A stretch of 5,694 nt of DNA from Planctomycetota bacterium. Its GTDB lineage: Bacteria > Planctomycetota > Planctomycetia > Isosphaerales > Isosphaeraceae. This document shows positions 1 through 5,694 of this stretch, piece after piece. The stretch is taken from positions 1 to 5,694 of the forward strand of contig JAKBCQ010000220.1 in assembly GCA_021807585.1 (NCBI GenBank), given 5' to 3'. Under the pieces are notes generated by a model. That model was not told where the DNA came from. It made no database searches and worked only from the letters and a program-made list of their open reading frames with translations. How positions within the stretch are numbered: position 1 is the first letter of the stretch; each line of letters starts with the position of its first letter. The position numbers and the translations under genes were made by a program.

Positions 1-603
1 AAAATCGCGGTCGTCCCCTACGCCGCCGATACGCGCCGCTTTCGTCCCAAAGCAAACAAAATATATTTACCTAATAAGTGTACTTTTTTATTTACAGGAG
101 GGATTTGTCAGAGGAAAGGAATTAAGTATTTATTAGAGGCGTGGAAGCGAATCCGCAGGCCGGGGTTAAGGCTGGTGATGCTCGGCGCGCTTCCGATCGA
201 TACGACGCCGCTCGAGCCTTACCGCGATCTGGTGGAATGGCCGGGGAGGGTTTCACACGCCGAGGTCGCCGACGTGATGGCCGACGCCGACGTCTTCGTG
301 TTTCCCTCGTTGTTCGAGGGATCGGCGGTGGTGACGTACGAGGCGTCGGCTTGCGGACTCCCCTCGATCGTCACGCCGAACGCGGGTTCGATCGTGCGGG
401 ATGAAATCGAGGGCTTCGTCGTCCCGCCGCGCGACGTCGATTCGCTCGCCGCGGCGATCGACCGGATCGCGCGAGATTCGAACTTACGTGAACACATGGC
501 GAAACGGGCGCGAACGCGAGCCGAGGAGTTCGACTGGCCGCGTTATCACGCGTCGATCGTCGCCGAGGCTTGGGCGCTCATCGAGCGTCGATCGCGTTAT
601 TAA
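1..603 (+). CDS. Family 4 glycosyltransferase, C-terminal domain (5' end outside window)
   Basis: The reading frame is open from base 1 to the TAA at 601-603, giving 200 residues with no start visible; it should not be started at the GTG/ATG near 175-180. The visible part begins at the linker into the C-terminal Rossmann domain of a GT-B enzyme (VVPYAADTRRFRP, residues 4-16, matching the usual 'vPnGvD..rF.P'). Then comes the donor-binding strand FLFTGGICQRKG (29-40), whose R38/K39 fit the basic residues that contact the nucleotide-sugar phosphates. The E-x7-E motif follows (E106 and E114 in FEGSAVVTYE), then the typical ACGLPSIVTPNAG stretch. In GT4 enzymes this half binds the nucleotide sugar; the acceptor-binding N-terminal half lies upstream of the window. 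It acts in the cytoplasm, probably on a lipid-linked glycan, and is the first visible gene of the cluster. Bases 51-140 are strikingly AT-rich compared with the rest. The retaining GT4 assignment is firm; the sugar is unknown. Confidence 0.93.
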   Translation, partial: KIAVVPYAADTRRFRPKANKIYLPNKCTFLFTGGICQRKGIKYLLEAWKRIRRPGLRLVMLGALPIDTTPLEPYRDLVEWPGRVSHAEVADVMADADVFVFPSLFEGSAVVTYEASACGLPSIVTPNAGSIVRDEIEGFVVPPRDVDSLAAAIDRIARDSNLREHMAKRARTRAEEFDWPRYHASIVAEAWALIERRSRY

Positions 604-643
604 TTGACGAGACACGGACGTATCAAGAACGGAAGTTATAGCG

Positions 644-2002
644 ATGGATCGCTACTATGTTTATTGCACGGCGGCGTTGATCGTTCTGACGATCGGCTCG
701 CAGGTATTTCGCAAGTCGTTCGACCCGTTCGCGCCGATCTGGCTCTTTTTAGTTGGTTATATTCAAGTTTATGTGATCCAAGCAATCTCGTATCGTGATT
801 ATTCGATCAAGATCCGCGGTATCGACCTGGTGACCGCGGGGAATCAGCGCGCGTTGTGGGCGCTCGCGTGGTTTTTGTGCGTCTATTATTCGCCCCTCGG
901 GCGAATCTTCGCGCGGAAGGCGCCGAGCGCTCCAGAAAATTGGTCGAAACCCCTCGTCCTGGGCGTAAGCCCGCTTTTGATCACGTGGGGGCTTTTCTGT
1001 TCGGGGGTCGCGCTTTCGGGAGGCGCCGACGAACAAACCATGATCTCGCAAGAGGAGAATCTCTTGCGCCAGTTCCCCATGGTTCTGCTCTTGGCGGGCA
1101 ACATGTTGATCGTCACGGGGAGGCGGAGCAATCCCTCGAATCGATTCCTCGTAACCTCGGGGATCGCGATCGCTGCGCTCTATTCGCTCCTCTGGATGAT
1201 GAACGGAAAACGATCGCACTCGCTCTTCGCCGTCCTTTCCGGCGTCTGTTCCTATTACATTTCGAAGGGGAAAAAGCCGTCCTTCGCCGTGCTCTTCGCG
1301 ACGAGCGTCGCGGGCGCGCTCGTCGTCACCGTCGCGATCGGCTGGCGCGGTAACAACCAATATGAACATAATCTTTCAGGCTTCGTCGAATATGTTTCCG
1401 AATTCGATCCGTCGAAAGTTCTTGAAAATATCAATGTCAAAGAGAAAGACGGCGTCGACGAGGCCGACCCCGCCAAGACGAGCAAAGAGACCGAGGAGTA
1501 CTGCGGATTCCTCCTCATGCTCGACACCGTGCCGATGAAATCGGCTTACGATTACGGATCTTCGTATATACGGATCTTTTCGACATACATTCCGCGGATC
1601 GTCTGGCAAGACAAACCGTATTTCGGCCGCGAGGAATGGGTGAACGCGTGGATCGCGGGATCCGAATTCCATCGCGACGAAACGTTCACCGGCCCCGCGA
1701 TCGGCATCCTTGGCGCCACCCAGCTCAACGGCGGAGCGATCGGAACCGCCGTCGTCCTCGCGTGCATCGCGATCCTGATCCGCTCGGCTTACGAATATTA
1801 CAGGCTTCACGCGCACACCCCGTGGGCGCAGGTCTTCTGGGCGATGACTTATTACAACGCGTGGCTCATGGTCGTCAACGACGACCCGTTCGTCTGGTTC
1901 TATTACGTTTACGGCTTCGCCCTCCTGCCGCCGCTTACGTTCTTCTGGATCGTCAATAAGTTCTTTTATCGCGATTCGGTTGATCCCAATGCGTCGTATT
2001 GA
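644..2002 (+). CDS. Wzy-like O-antigen/exopolysaccharide polymerase, multi-pass membrane protein
   Basis: This 452-residue protein has about eleven hydrophobic segments (roughly 5-22, 31-49, 69-88, 104-123, 144-158, 169-186, 192-207, 213-234, 360-380, 396-411, 415-438). One large hydrophilic loop (about 235-350) lies between the eighth and ninth. That architecture, and the loop sequence YIPRIVWQDKP (315-325) followed by FTGPAIGILGATQLNGG (348-364), resemble oligosaccharide repeat-unit polymerases, which join lipid-linked repeat units on the periplasmic face of the inner membrane. Wzy proteins are poorly conserved, so the call rests on topology, the loop motif and the neighbouring glycosyltransferases. 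A Wzx flippase is unlikely because of the large single loop. An O-antigen ligase (WaaL) is an alternative. The loop carries a very charged stretch (264-285). The ATG is preceded by GGAAG (631-635) at 8 bases, 40 bases after the previous stop, consistent with one operon. Confidence 0.78.
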   Translation: MDRYYVYCTAALIVLTIGSQVFRKSFDPFAPIWLFLVGYIQVYVIQAISYRDYSIKIRGIDLVTAGNQRALWALAWFLCVYYSPLGRIFARKAPSAPENWSKPLVLGVSPLLITWGLFCSGVALSGGADEQTMISQEENLLRQFPMVLLLAGNMLIVTGRRSNPSNRFLVTSGIAIAALYSLLWMMNGKRSHSLFAVLSGVCSYYISKGKKPSFAVLFATSVAGALVVTVAIGWRGNNQYEHNLSGFVEYVSEFDPSKVLENINVKEKDGVDEADPAKTSKETEEYCGFLLMLDTVPMKSAYDYGSSYIRIFSTYIPRIVWQDKPYFGREEWVNAWIAGSEFHRDETFTGPAIGILGATQLNGGAIGTAVVLACIAILIRSAYEYYRLHAHTPWAQVFWAMTYYNAWLMVVNDDPFVWFYYVYGFALLPPLTFFWIVNKFFYRDSVDPNASY

Positions 2003-2040
2003 CGAACGATCGAACCGCGCCTGATCAGGATGATACTTAA

Positions 2041-3231
2041 ATGATTAAATTAGCAATTTGCTTTACGAATTGGGGTCCTTATCATCTGGCGCGGCTCCGC
2101 GCGCTCGGCGAGTCGCTGCGAGGCCGCGGCGGGGAACTGTTCGCTTACGAGGTCGCCGGGGTCGAGCGCCGCTATCCGTGGCGTGTCGAACGCGCCCGGG
2201 AGCCGTTCGCCGCCGAAACGTTCTTCGCCGATCGCCCCCTGGAATCGATCCCCGCCGCGGCGTGCCGCGGAGCGATCCGCTCGGCGCTCGACCGCGATCA
2301 ACCCGACGCGGTCGCGATCGTCGGTTACTCGCGCCCCGAATCGTTCGCGGCGCTCCGCTGGGCCGTCCGCCGCCCTGTTCCCGTCATCCTCCTCTCCGAA
2401 AGCCAACGGATCGATCATCACCGCGTATGGTGGAAAGAAACGATCAAGCGAACACGCGTCGAAGCGTGCCGAGCCGCGGTCGTCGGCGGGCCGGAGCATC
2501 GCGATTACCTGGTCGATCTCGGTATGCGACCCGATCGCATCACATTTGGATACAACGCAATCGACAACGCGTTCTTCGCAAACCGCGCCGAGATCGCGCG
2601 GAACGATCCCGCGACGCGCGAACGTATCCCCGCTCGCCCCTATTTCCTCGCGATCAATCGCTTCGTCGCCGAGAAAAACCTCGAACGCCTGGTGCGCGCC
2701 TTCGCACGCCACCGAGCCGCGGTCGCGCCCGACCGTCGCTGGGATCTCGTCCTGATCGGCGACGGACCGAATCGACCCGCGATCGAAGCCGAGGCGAAAA
2801 AACTCAATGTTGATCAGTTTGTTCATATCACGGGATTTTTACAAGTTGACGAGCGCTTCGAGCTCCGCGCGTTCGCATCGGCGTTCGTGCATCCGAGCTT
2901 GATGGAGCCGTGGGGGCTCGTCGTCAACGAGGCCGCGGCCTGCGGCACGCCGTTGTTGGTCTCGGAGCGCGCCGGATCCGCCCGCACGCTCGTTCCCGAT
3001 CCGATCGGCGTGTCGGGAGCTCGATTCGACCCGACCGACGAGGACGATATCGCCGAATCGCTCTCGTGGATGGCCGAGCGTTCCGAATCCGAACGCGCGC
3101 GGATGGGAGCGAACGCGGCGCGAATCGTCGCCGAATGGGGCCCCGATCGCTTCGCTCAAGGAGTCGTCGAGGCCCTTGATATCGCCCGCTCGGTCGAACG
3201 TTCCCGCCGCGCCGCCGCGACGATCGCCTGA
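2041..3231 (+). CDS. Family 4 glycosyltransferase (GT-B fold)
   Basis: This complete 396-residue protein is of normal GT4 length. The N-terminal acceptor domain starts with IKLAICFTNWGPYHLARL (2-19), the first beta strand and glycine turn. The domain switch is at VVGGPEHRDYLVDLG (147-161) and FGYNAID (169-175). The C-terminal donor domain shows YFLAINRFVAEKNLERLVRAF (201-221), where R207 and K212 are the expected phosphate-binding pair, then LIGDGP (238-243), TGFL (264-267) and the E-x7-E motif E289/E297 in EPWGLVVNE, followed by ACGTPLLVSERAG. It would transfer a sugar from a nucleotide donor to a growing lipid-linked glycan with retention of configuration, in the cytoplasm or at the inner membrane. 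The ATG follows an AGGA (2027-2030) at 10 bases, and the first 15 codons are AT-rich, as is common at starts in GC-rich genomes. It sits 38 bases after the polymerase gene. The specific sugar cannot be told. A long antisense frame here is a GC-rich shadow. Confidence 0.93.
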   Translation: MIKLAICFTNWGPYHLARLRALGESLRGRGGELFAYEVAGVERRYPWRVERAREPFAAETFFADRPLESIPAAACRGAIRSALDRDQPDAVAIVGYSRPESFAALRWAVRRPVPVILLSESQRIDHHRVWWKETIKRTRVEACRAAVVGGPEHRDYLVDLGMRPDRITFGYNAIDNAFFANRAEIARNDPATRERIPARPYFLAINRFVAEKNLERLVRAFARHRAAVAPDRRWDLVLIGDGPNRPAIEAEAKKLNVDQFVHITGFLQVDERFELRAFASAFVHPSLMEPWGLVVNEAAACGTPLLVSERAGSARTLVPDPIGVSGARFDPTDEDDIAESLSWMAERSESERARMGANAARIVAEWGPDRFAQGVVEALDIARSVERSRRAAATIA

Positions 3232-3252
3232 ATATCATTGATCAATAAGTTC

Positions 3253-3258
3253 AAGGAG
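3253..3258 (+). promoter_or_regulatory. Ribosome binding site of the second complete GT4 gene
   Basis: AAGGAG, the strongest Shine-Dalgarno match in the window, sits 7 bases before the ATG at 3266. It supports keeping the 22-residue leader of that protein. The other starts have weaker sites (GGAAG at 631-635, AGGA at 2027-2030), so this gene may be translated more efficiently than its neighbours. Confidence 0.7.
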
Positions 3259-3265
3259 CATCCAC

Positions 3266-4477
3266 ATGACGACATCCACATTAGCCGGCAAGGCGATCGA
3301 AGCCGGCTCGCTCCGATCGCGAAAAAGCGAGCGATCCGCGATCGTCCACGTATGCAACGGCCTTGATCCGATCCGCGACGGCGGAATGGTTCCCAGCATC
3401 CTGGGAATGACGGGAGCGATCGCGCGGACCGAAGGCGCGACGACGATCGTCACTCCCACCCCCTCAAGGCTCGACCTCATCGAAATCCCCTCCGGCGTTC
3501 GATTGCTCGACGCGCAAGCCGATTTTGAAGCCGCGATCAAATCCGCCGAAGTCGCGCACCTGCACGGGCTTTGGCAGGTTCAAACCCGCCGCGGCGCCGC
3601 CGCGGCGCGGCACGCGCACGTCCCGTACCTCGTCGCGGCGCACGGCATGGCCGATCCATGGGCGCTTAAACATAAATATCTCAAAAAACAAGTGTATCTT
3701 TCACTTATCGAGAAGAAACAATTGCGCGCAGCCTCGTGTCTGCACGCGTTGGCGCATCCCGAGATCGGTCACCTTCGCGCGCTCGCTCCCCGAACGCCGA
3801 TCGCCTTCATCCCCAACGGAGTGGAGATCCCCGCCGAACCGGACCCGCGCGATCGCGCCCAACTCGAGACGACCCGGCCCGAGCTCAAAGGCAAATTCAA
3901 CGTCCTCTTCCTCGGCCGACTCCACGTGAAGAAGGGGCTCGACCTGCTCGCCGAGGCGGCGGGTTCACTTTGCAAAGAATATCAAGATCTGCATTTTTTA
4001 ATAGCCGGGCCCGACGACGGCGCGCGCGGATCTTTTATTGGACGTATGAAAGCGCTTGGGATCACGGATCGCTTCACCGAGCTCGGTCACGTGCGGGGTC
4101 GCCAGGCGCGGCTTGCGTGGGCGAGCGCGAACGCGTTCGTTCTGCCGAGTTACAGCGAAGGGTTCAGCATGGCGGTGCTCGAGGCTCTCGCCAACCGCTT
4201 GCCGACGTTGATCACGACCGCGTGCCATTTCCCCGAGGTCGCGTCCGAAGCCGCGGGAATCGTCGTCGACCCGACCGTCGAGGGGGTGACCGCGGGCCTC
4301 CGCTCGCTCCTCGAACGATCGCGCGACGAACTCGTCGCAATGGCTGAAAACGGCCGAAAACTCGTCGAGGAACGCTACACGTGGGACCGTCAGGGTGAAA
4401 AACTCGCGTCGGTTTATCGCTGGCTCCGTGCGGGCGGAACGCCCCCCGAATGCGTCCAATTTCCGGGAGATTTTTAA
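3266..4477 (+). CDS. Family 4 glycosyltransferase (GT-B fold)
   Basis: This complete 403-residue GT4 protein has a basic 22-residue leader before the first strand SAIVHVCNGLDPIRDGGM (24-41); the DGG glycine loop is at 38-40. The stretch AHLHGLWQ (97-104), AAHGMADPWALKHKYLKK (124-141) and LHALAHPE (159-166) is the pattern I know from exopolysaccharide-cluster GT4 enzymes ('hgmldPWALk...kk'). The hinge is FIPNGVEIP (181-189). In the donor domain, LFLGRLHVKKGLDLL (214-228) supplies R218 and K222/K223, LIAGPDDG is at 245-252, and the E-x7-E pair is E298/E306 in SEGFSMAVLE. It should add one sugar to the repeat unit at the cytoplasmic face. It is not closely similar to the GT4 next to it, so the two probably add different sugars. 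An AAGGAG (3253-3258) 7 bases before the ATG fixes the start. The stop overlaps the next gene's ATG by one base. A very AT-rich stretch (3665-3720) encodes part of the acceptor domain. Confidence 0.93.
   Translation: MTTSTLAGKAIEAGSLRSRKSERSAIVHVCNGLDPIRDGGMVPSILGMTGAIARTEGATTIVTPTPSRLDLIEIPSGVRLLDAQADFEAAIKSAEVAHLHGLWQVQTRRGAAAARHAHVPYLVAAHGMADPWALKHKYLKKQVYLSLIEKKQLRAASCLHALAHPEIGHLRALAPRTPIAFIPNGVEIPAEPDPRDRAQLETTRPELKGKFNVLFLGRLHVKKGLDLLAEAAGSLCKEYQDLHFLIAGPDDGARGSFIGRMKALGITDRFTELGHVRGRQARLAWASANAFVLPSYSEGFSMAVLEALANRLPTLITTACHFPEVASEAAGIVVDPTVEGVTAGLRSLLERSRDELVAMAENGRKLVEERYTWDRQGEKLASVYRWLRAGGTPPECVQFPGDF
4465..4469 (+). promoter_or_regulatory. Ribosome binding site deciding the GT2 start
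   Basis: GGGAG lies inside the last codons of the preceding GT4 gene, 7 bases before the ATG at 4477. That ATG overlaps the upstream stop as TAATG. Spacing and overlap together favour 4477 over the upstream ATG at 4450 and imply translational coupling of the two glycosyltransferases. Confidence 0.7.
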
Positions 4478-5481
4478 TGAACATGCTATCAATTGAAGAC
4501 CAGTCGATTGAAGTCTCGGGCGCGACGGGTTTCGCGTCCGAGCGGAATCATATCGATCAATCATTGGATCGATCGTCTTCGTATCAAGGTTCGCCGTCGG
4601 AATCGACCGATACGGTCTTAATCCGCGCCCCGGTGAGCGTGATCGTTCCGGTGAAAAACGAGGCCGAGAATCTCAGGCGATGTTTGCCCGCACTCGCCTG
4701 GGCGGACGAGATTTTTGTGGTCGATAGCGCGAGTTCGGACTCGACGGCATCGGTCGCCGAATCGTTCGGAGCGCGGGTCGTCCAATTTCGGTTCAACGGC
4801 GTTTATCCCAAAAAAAAGAACTGGGCGCTCGATCATCTGCCGCTGCGCAACGAATGGGTTCTGATCGTCGACGCCGACGAGGTCGTCGTTCCCGAGCTGG
4901 CTCGCGAGATCGCCGAGCGGATCGCGACCGACGAAGCCGACGGTTATTATTTGAACATGAAATATTTCTTTTTGGGTAAACGGATCCGCCGATGCGGCTA
5001 CGCCGAGGCGTGGAATTTGCGTTTGTTTAAGCATCGTTTGGGTCGATACGAGCGCATGCCCGCCGCGGCGGGATCGACCGCGGGCGACAACGAGGCGCAC
5101 GAACACGTCGAGCTTGAGGGACGGGTTTTGAGGCTCAAGAACGAACTCGATCACTTCGCCTACCCGACGATTTCGAGCTGGCTCGAGAAACACGATCGGT
5201 ATTCGACATGGGAGGCCGAGCGGTACGAACGCCACCTCCGCGACCCGATCCCGAAGTCGATCGGCAAGGGAAAACGATTCAAACGAATGCTCAAAAAAGT
5301 GTATCTACGAACTCCGTGCTCTCCGTTGATTCGATTTTTGTATGCGTATATTTTTCGCCTCGGCTTTTTAGACGGAGTACCGGGGCTTGCGTTTTGTTCG
5401 CTGCTCGCGTTTTACGATTTTTTGTGTCGCGCCAAGGTTTACGAACGGAAGCTCGCCGAGAAGTCGATCCGCGGACGTTGA
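4477..5481 (+). CDS. Family 2 glycosyltransferase, WaaE/KdtX-like (GT-A fold)
   Basis: From the ATG at 4477 the protein has 334 residues. An upstream in-frame ATG at 4450 lies inside the preceding gene without a good ribosome site, so 4477 is preferred. The GT-A domain starts late: VSVIVPVKNEAENLRRCL (53-70), then IFVVDSASSDST (79-90), conserved lysines in YPKKKNWAL (110-118), and the metal-binding D-x-D as VDADE (131-135). Further on, AHEHVELEG (207-215), DHFAYPTISSWLEKHDRYS (225-243) and WEAERY (245-250) match the His-rich acceptor side of the WaaE-like group, whose characterised members are beta-glucosyltransferases of LPS core or capsule. A hydrophobic or amphipathic C-terminus (about 283-318) suggests membrane association. 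Residues 1-50 form a Ser/Asp/Glu-rich extension not normal for the family. The gene is last in the operon and translationally coupled to the one before it. The GT2 assignment is strong; the WaaE-like reaction is inferred by subgroup, so no symbol is given. Confidence 0.9.
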   Translation: MNMLSIEDQSIEVSGATGFASERNHIDQSLDRSSSYQGSPSESTDTVLIRAPVSVIVPVKNEAENLRRCLPALAWADEIFVVDSASSDSTASVAESFGARVVQFRFNGVYPKKKNWALDHLPLRNEWVLIVDADEVVVPELAREIAERIATDEADGYYLNMKYFFLGKRIRRCGYAEAWNLRLFKHRLGRYERMPAAAGSTAGDNEAHEHVELEGRVLRLKNELDHFAYPTISSWLEKHDRYSTWEAERYERHLRDPIPKSIGKGKRFKRMLKKVYLRTPCSPLIRFLYAYIFRLGFLDGVPGLAFCSLLAFYDFLCRAKVYERKLAEKSIRGR

Positions 5482-5483
5482 GA

Positions 5484-5522
5484 GACGAATCGGACCGGAT
5501 CGATCTGGGTCGATCTTTCGTC
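5484..5522 (+). terminator. Nested inverted repeat, possible operon 3' end
   Basis: An outer pair GACGAA (5484-5489) / TTCGTC (5517-5522) encloses a perfect inner pair GATCGA (5498-5503) / TCGATC (5510-5515) with a 6-base loop. It begins two bases after the GT2 stop codon. The left side has an 8-base internal bulge and there is no long T-run (only TTT at 5516-5518, inside the structure), so this is not a canonical intrinsic terminator. It may be a 3'-end protecting hairpin or a chance fold in GATC-rich DNA. Confidence 0.3.
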
Positions 5523-5614
5523 GCGCGCCGGTAGATTCTCGGCGGAACTCGCGGTACACTCCGCAAACGCTCGCAAGGTCGATGCGATGCGGTTCCCAAA
5601 CAAGGGTCGATTTC

Positions 5615-5694
5615 ATGGAAAACGTCGAATATCGCGGCTGGAAGCACAACGTGCGAATCTCGAACGGCGACGCCGAGGTGATCGCGACGCTCGA
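5615..5694 (+). CDS. N-terminus of an uncharacterised protein (3' end outside window)
   Basis: An ATG at 5615 opens a frame that stays open to the window edge: 26 complete codons reading MENVEYRGWKHNV, then RISNGDAEVIATL. AAGGG (5602-5606) precedes it by 8 bases. The pattern 'Y.gWk.n.R.sNg..E.i.tl' resembles the start of a protein I recall as frequent in planctomycetes, often unnamed, whose next residues are typically a 'GpR' turn and which may have a mutarotase-like beta-sandwich fold. This is from memory and only 26 residues are available. It is separated from the glycosyltransferase operon by 133 bases, so it is probably a separate unit and need not belong to polysaccharide synthesis. Confidence 0.6.
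   Translation, partial: MENVEYRGWKHNVRISNGDAEVIATL

Noticed and set aside
175..603. Starting the first glycosyltransferase at the GTG/ATG at 175-180
   Set aside because: The same frame is open back to base 1 and already encodes the conserved linker and donor-binding strand, so the true start is outside the window.
604..643. TTGACG (604-609) as the -35 box of a promoter for the polymerase gene
   Set aside because: No -10-like hexamer lies at 16-18 bases; TATCAA (621-626) is at 11 and TTATAG (636-641) at 26.
749..1369. Antisense open frame (206 codons) opposite the polymerase gene
   Set aside because: It is highly charged (Arg, Asp, Glu) as the complement of a membrane protein would be, and shows no family pattern.
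2050..2826. Long antisense open frame (258 codons) opposite the first complete GT4 gene
   Set aside because: It mirrors a well-supported GT4 gene, its product is Arg/Asp/Glu-rich without recognisable motifs, and it has no clear ribosome site; this is expected in GC-rich DNA.
3680..3699. Near-shared nucleotide string between the GT4 gene (3680-3699) and the GT2 gene (5290-5306), differing by a 3-base CAA
   Set aside because: Both encode LKK(Q)VYL with AAA codons in unrelated folds; short coincidence is more likely than a repeat or recombination site.
3690..3706. AAGTG/CACTT inverted repeat within a coding region
   Set aside because: A 5-base stem with a 7-base loop in AT-rich coding DNA is too weak to call.
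4618..5235. Antisense open frame (205 codons) opposite the GT2 gene
   Set aside because: It overlaps the catalytic motifs of the real gene and has a low-complexity shadow composition.
5532..5564. TACACT (5555-5560) as a -10 box for the last gene, inside the short inverted repeat GCGG/CCGC
   Set aside because: The hexamer 17 bases upstream (TAGATT) is a poor -35 match and the 4-base arms are too short to be meaningful; a promoter in this gap is likely but I cannot place it.
1..5694. tRNA or rRNA genes, CRISPR arrays, insertion sequences, toxin-antitoxin or phage genes
   Set aside because: I looked on both strands and saw no cloverleaf-like segment, regularly spaced repeats, transposase motif or terminal inverted repeats.

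Overview
The window is a same-strand block of cell-surface polysaccharide (exopolysaccharide or O-antigen type) biosynthesis genes from a GC-rich bacterium. All six genes read on the + strand. In order they are: the 3' part of a GT-B family 4 glycosyltransferase (1-603), a multi-pass membrane protein that looks like a Wzy-type polysaccharide polymerase (644-2002), two complete GT4 glycosyltransferases (2041-3231 and 3266-4477), a GT-A family 2 glycosyltransferase (4477-5481), and the first 26 codons of an unrelated-looking gene that runs off the right edge (5615-5694).

The first five genes are almost certainly one transcription unit. The gaps are 40, 38 and 34 bases, and the last junction is a TAATG stop/start overlap. 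No convincing internal promoter or terminator is visible between them. After 5481 there is a 133-base gap with a nested inverted repeat, which is the best candidate for the operon's 3' end. The first gene enters from outside the window, so the promoter and any priming transferase, flippase, chain-length regulator or export genes are not visible here.

A reasonable working model is that the three GT4 enzymes and the GT2 enzyme add successive sugars to a lipid-linked repeat unit on the cytoplasmic face of the inner membrane, and the Wzy-like protein polymerises flipped units on the outer face. Donor and acceptor sugars cannot be read from the sequence.

The organism is probably a planctomycete (Isosphaera/Gemmata-like). 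The grounds are high GC, the style of the GT4 and GT2 proteins, and a final partial gene whose N-terminus resembles a protein I recall as common in that phylum. This is an inference from memory, not a search result. Base composition is uneven: most of each gene is GC-rich, but short AT-rich islands with rare codons (TTA, ATA, AGG) interrupt them.

I do not see evidence for a novel system. The points most worth a second look are the AT-rich islands, a textbook A-AAA-AAG slippery heptamer inside the GT2 gene, the long Ser-rich N-terminal extension of that protein, and the high density of CGATCG.
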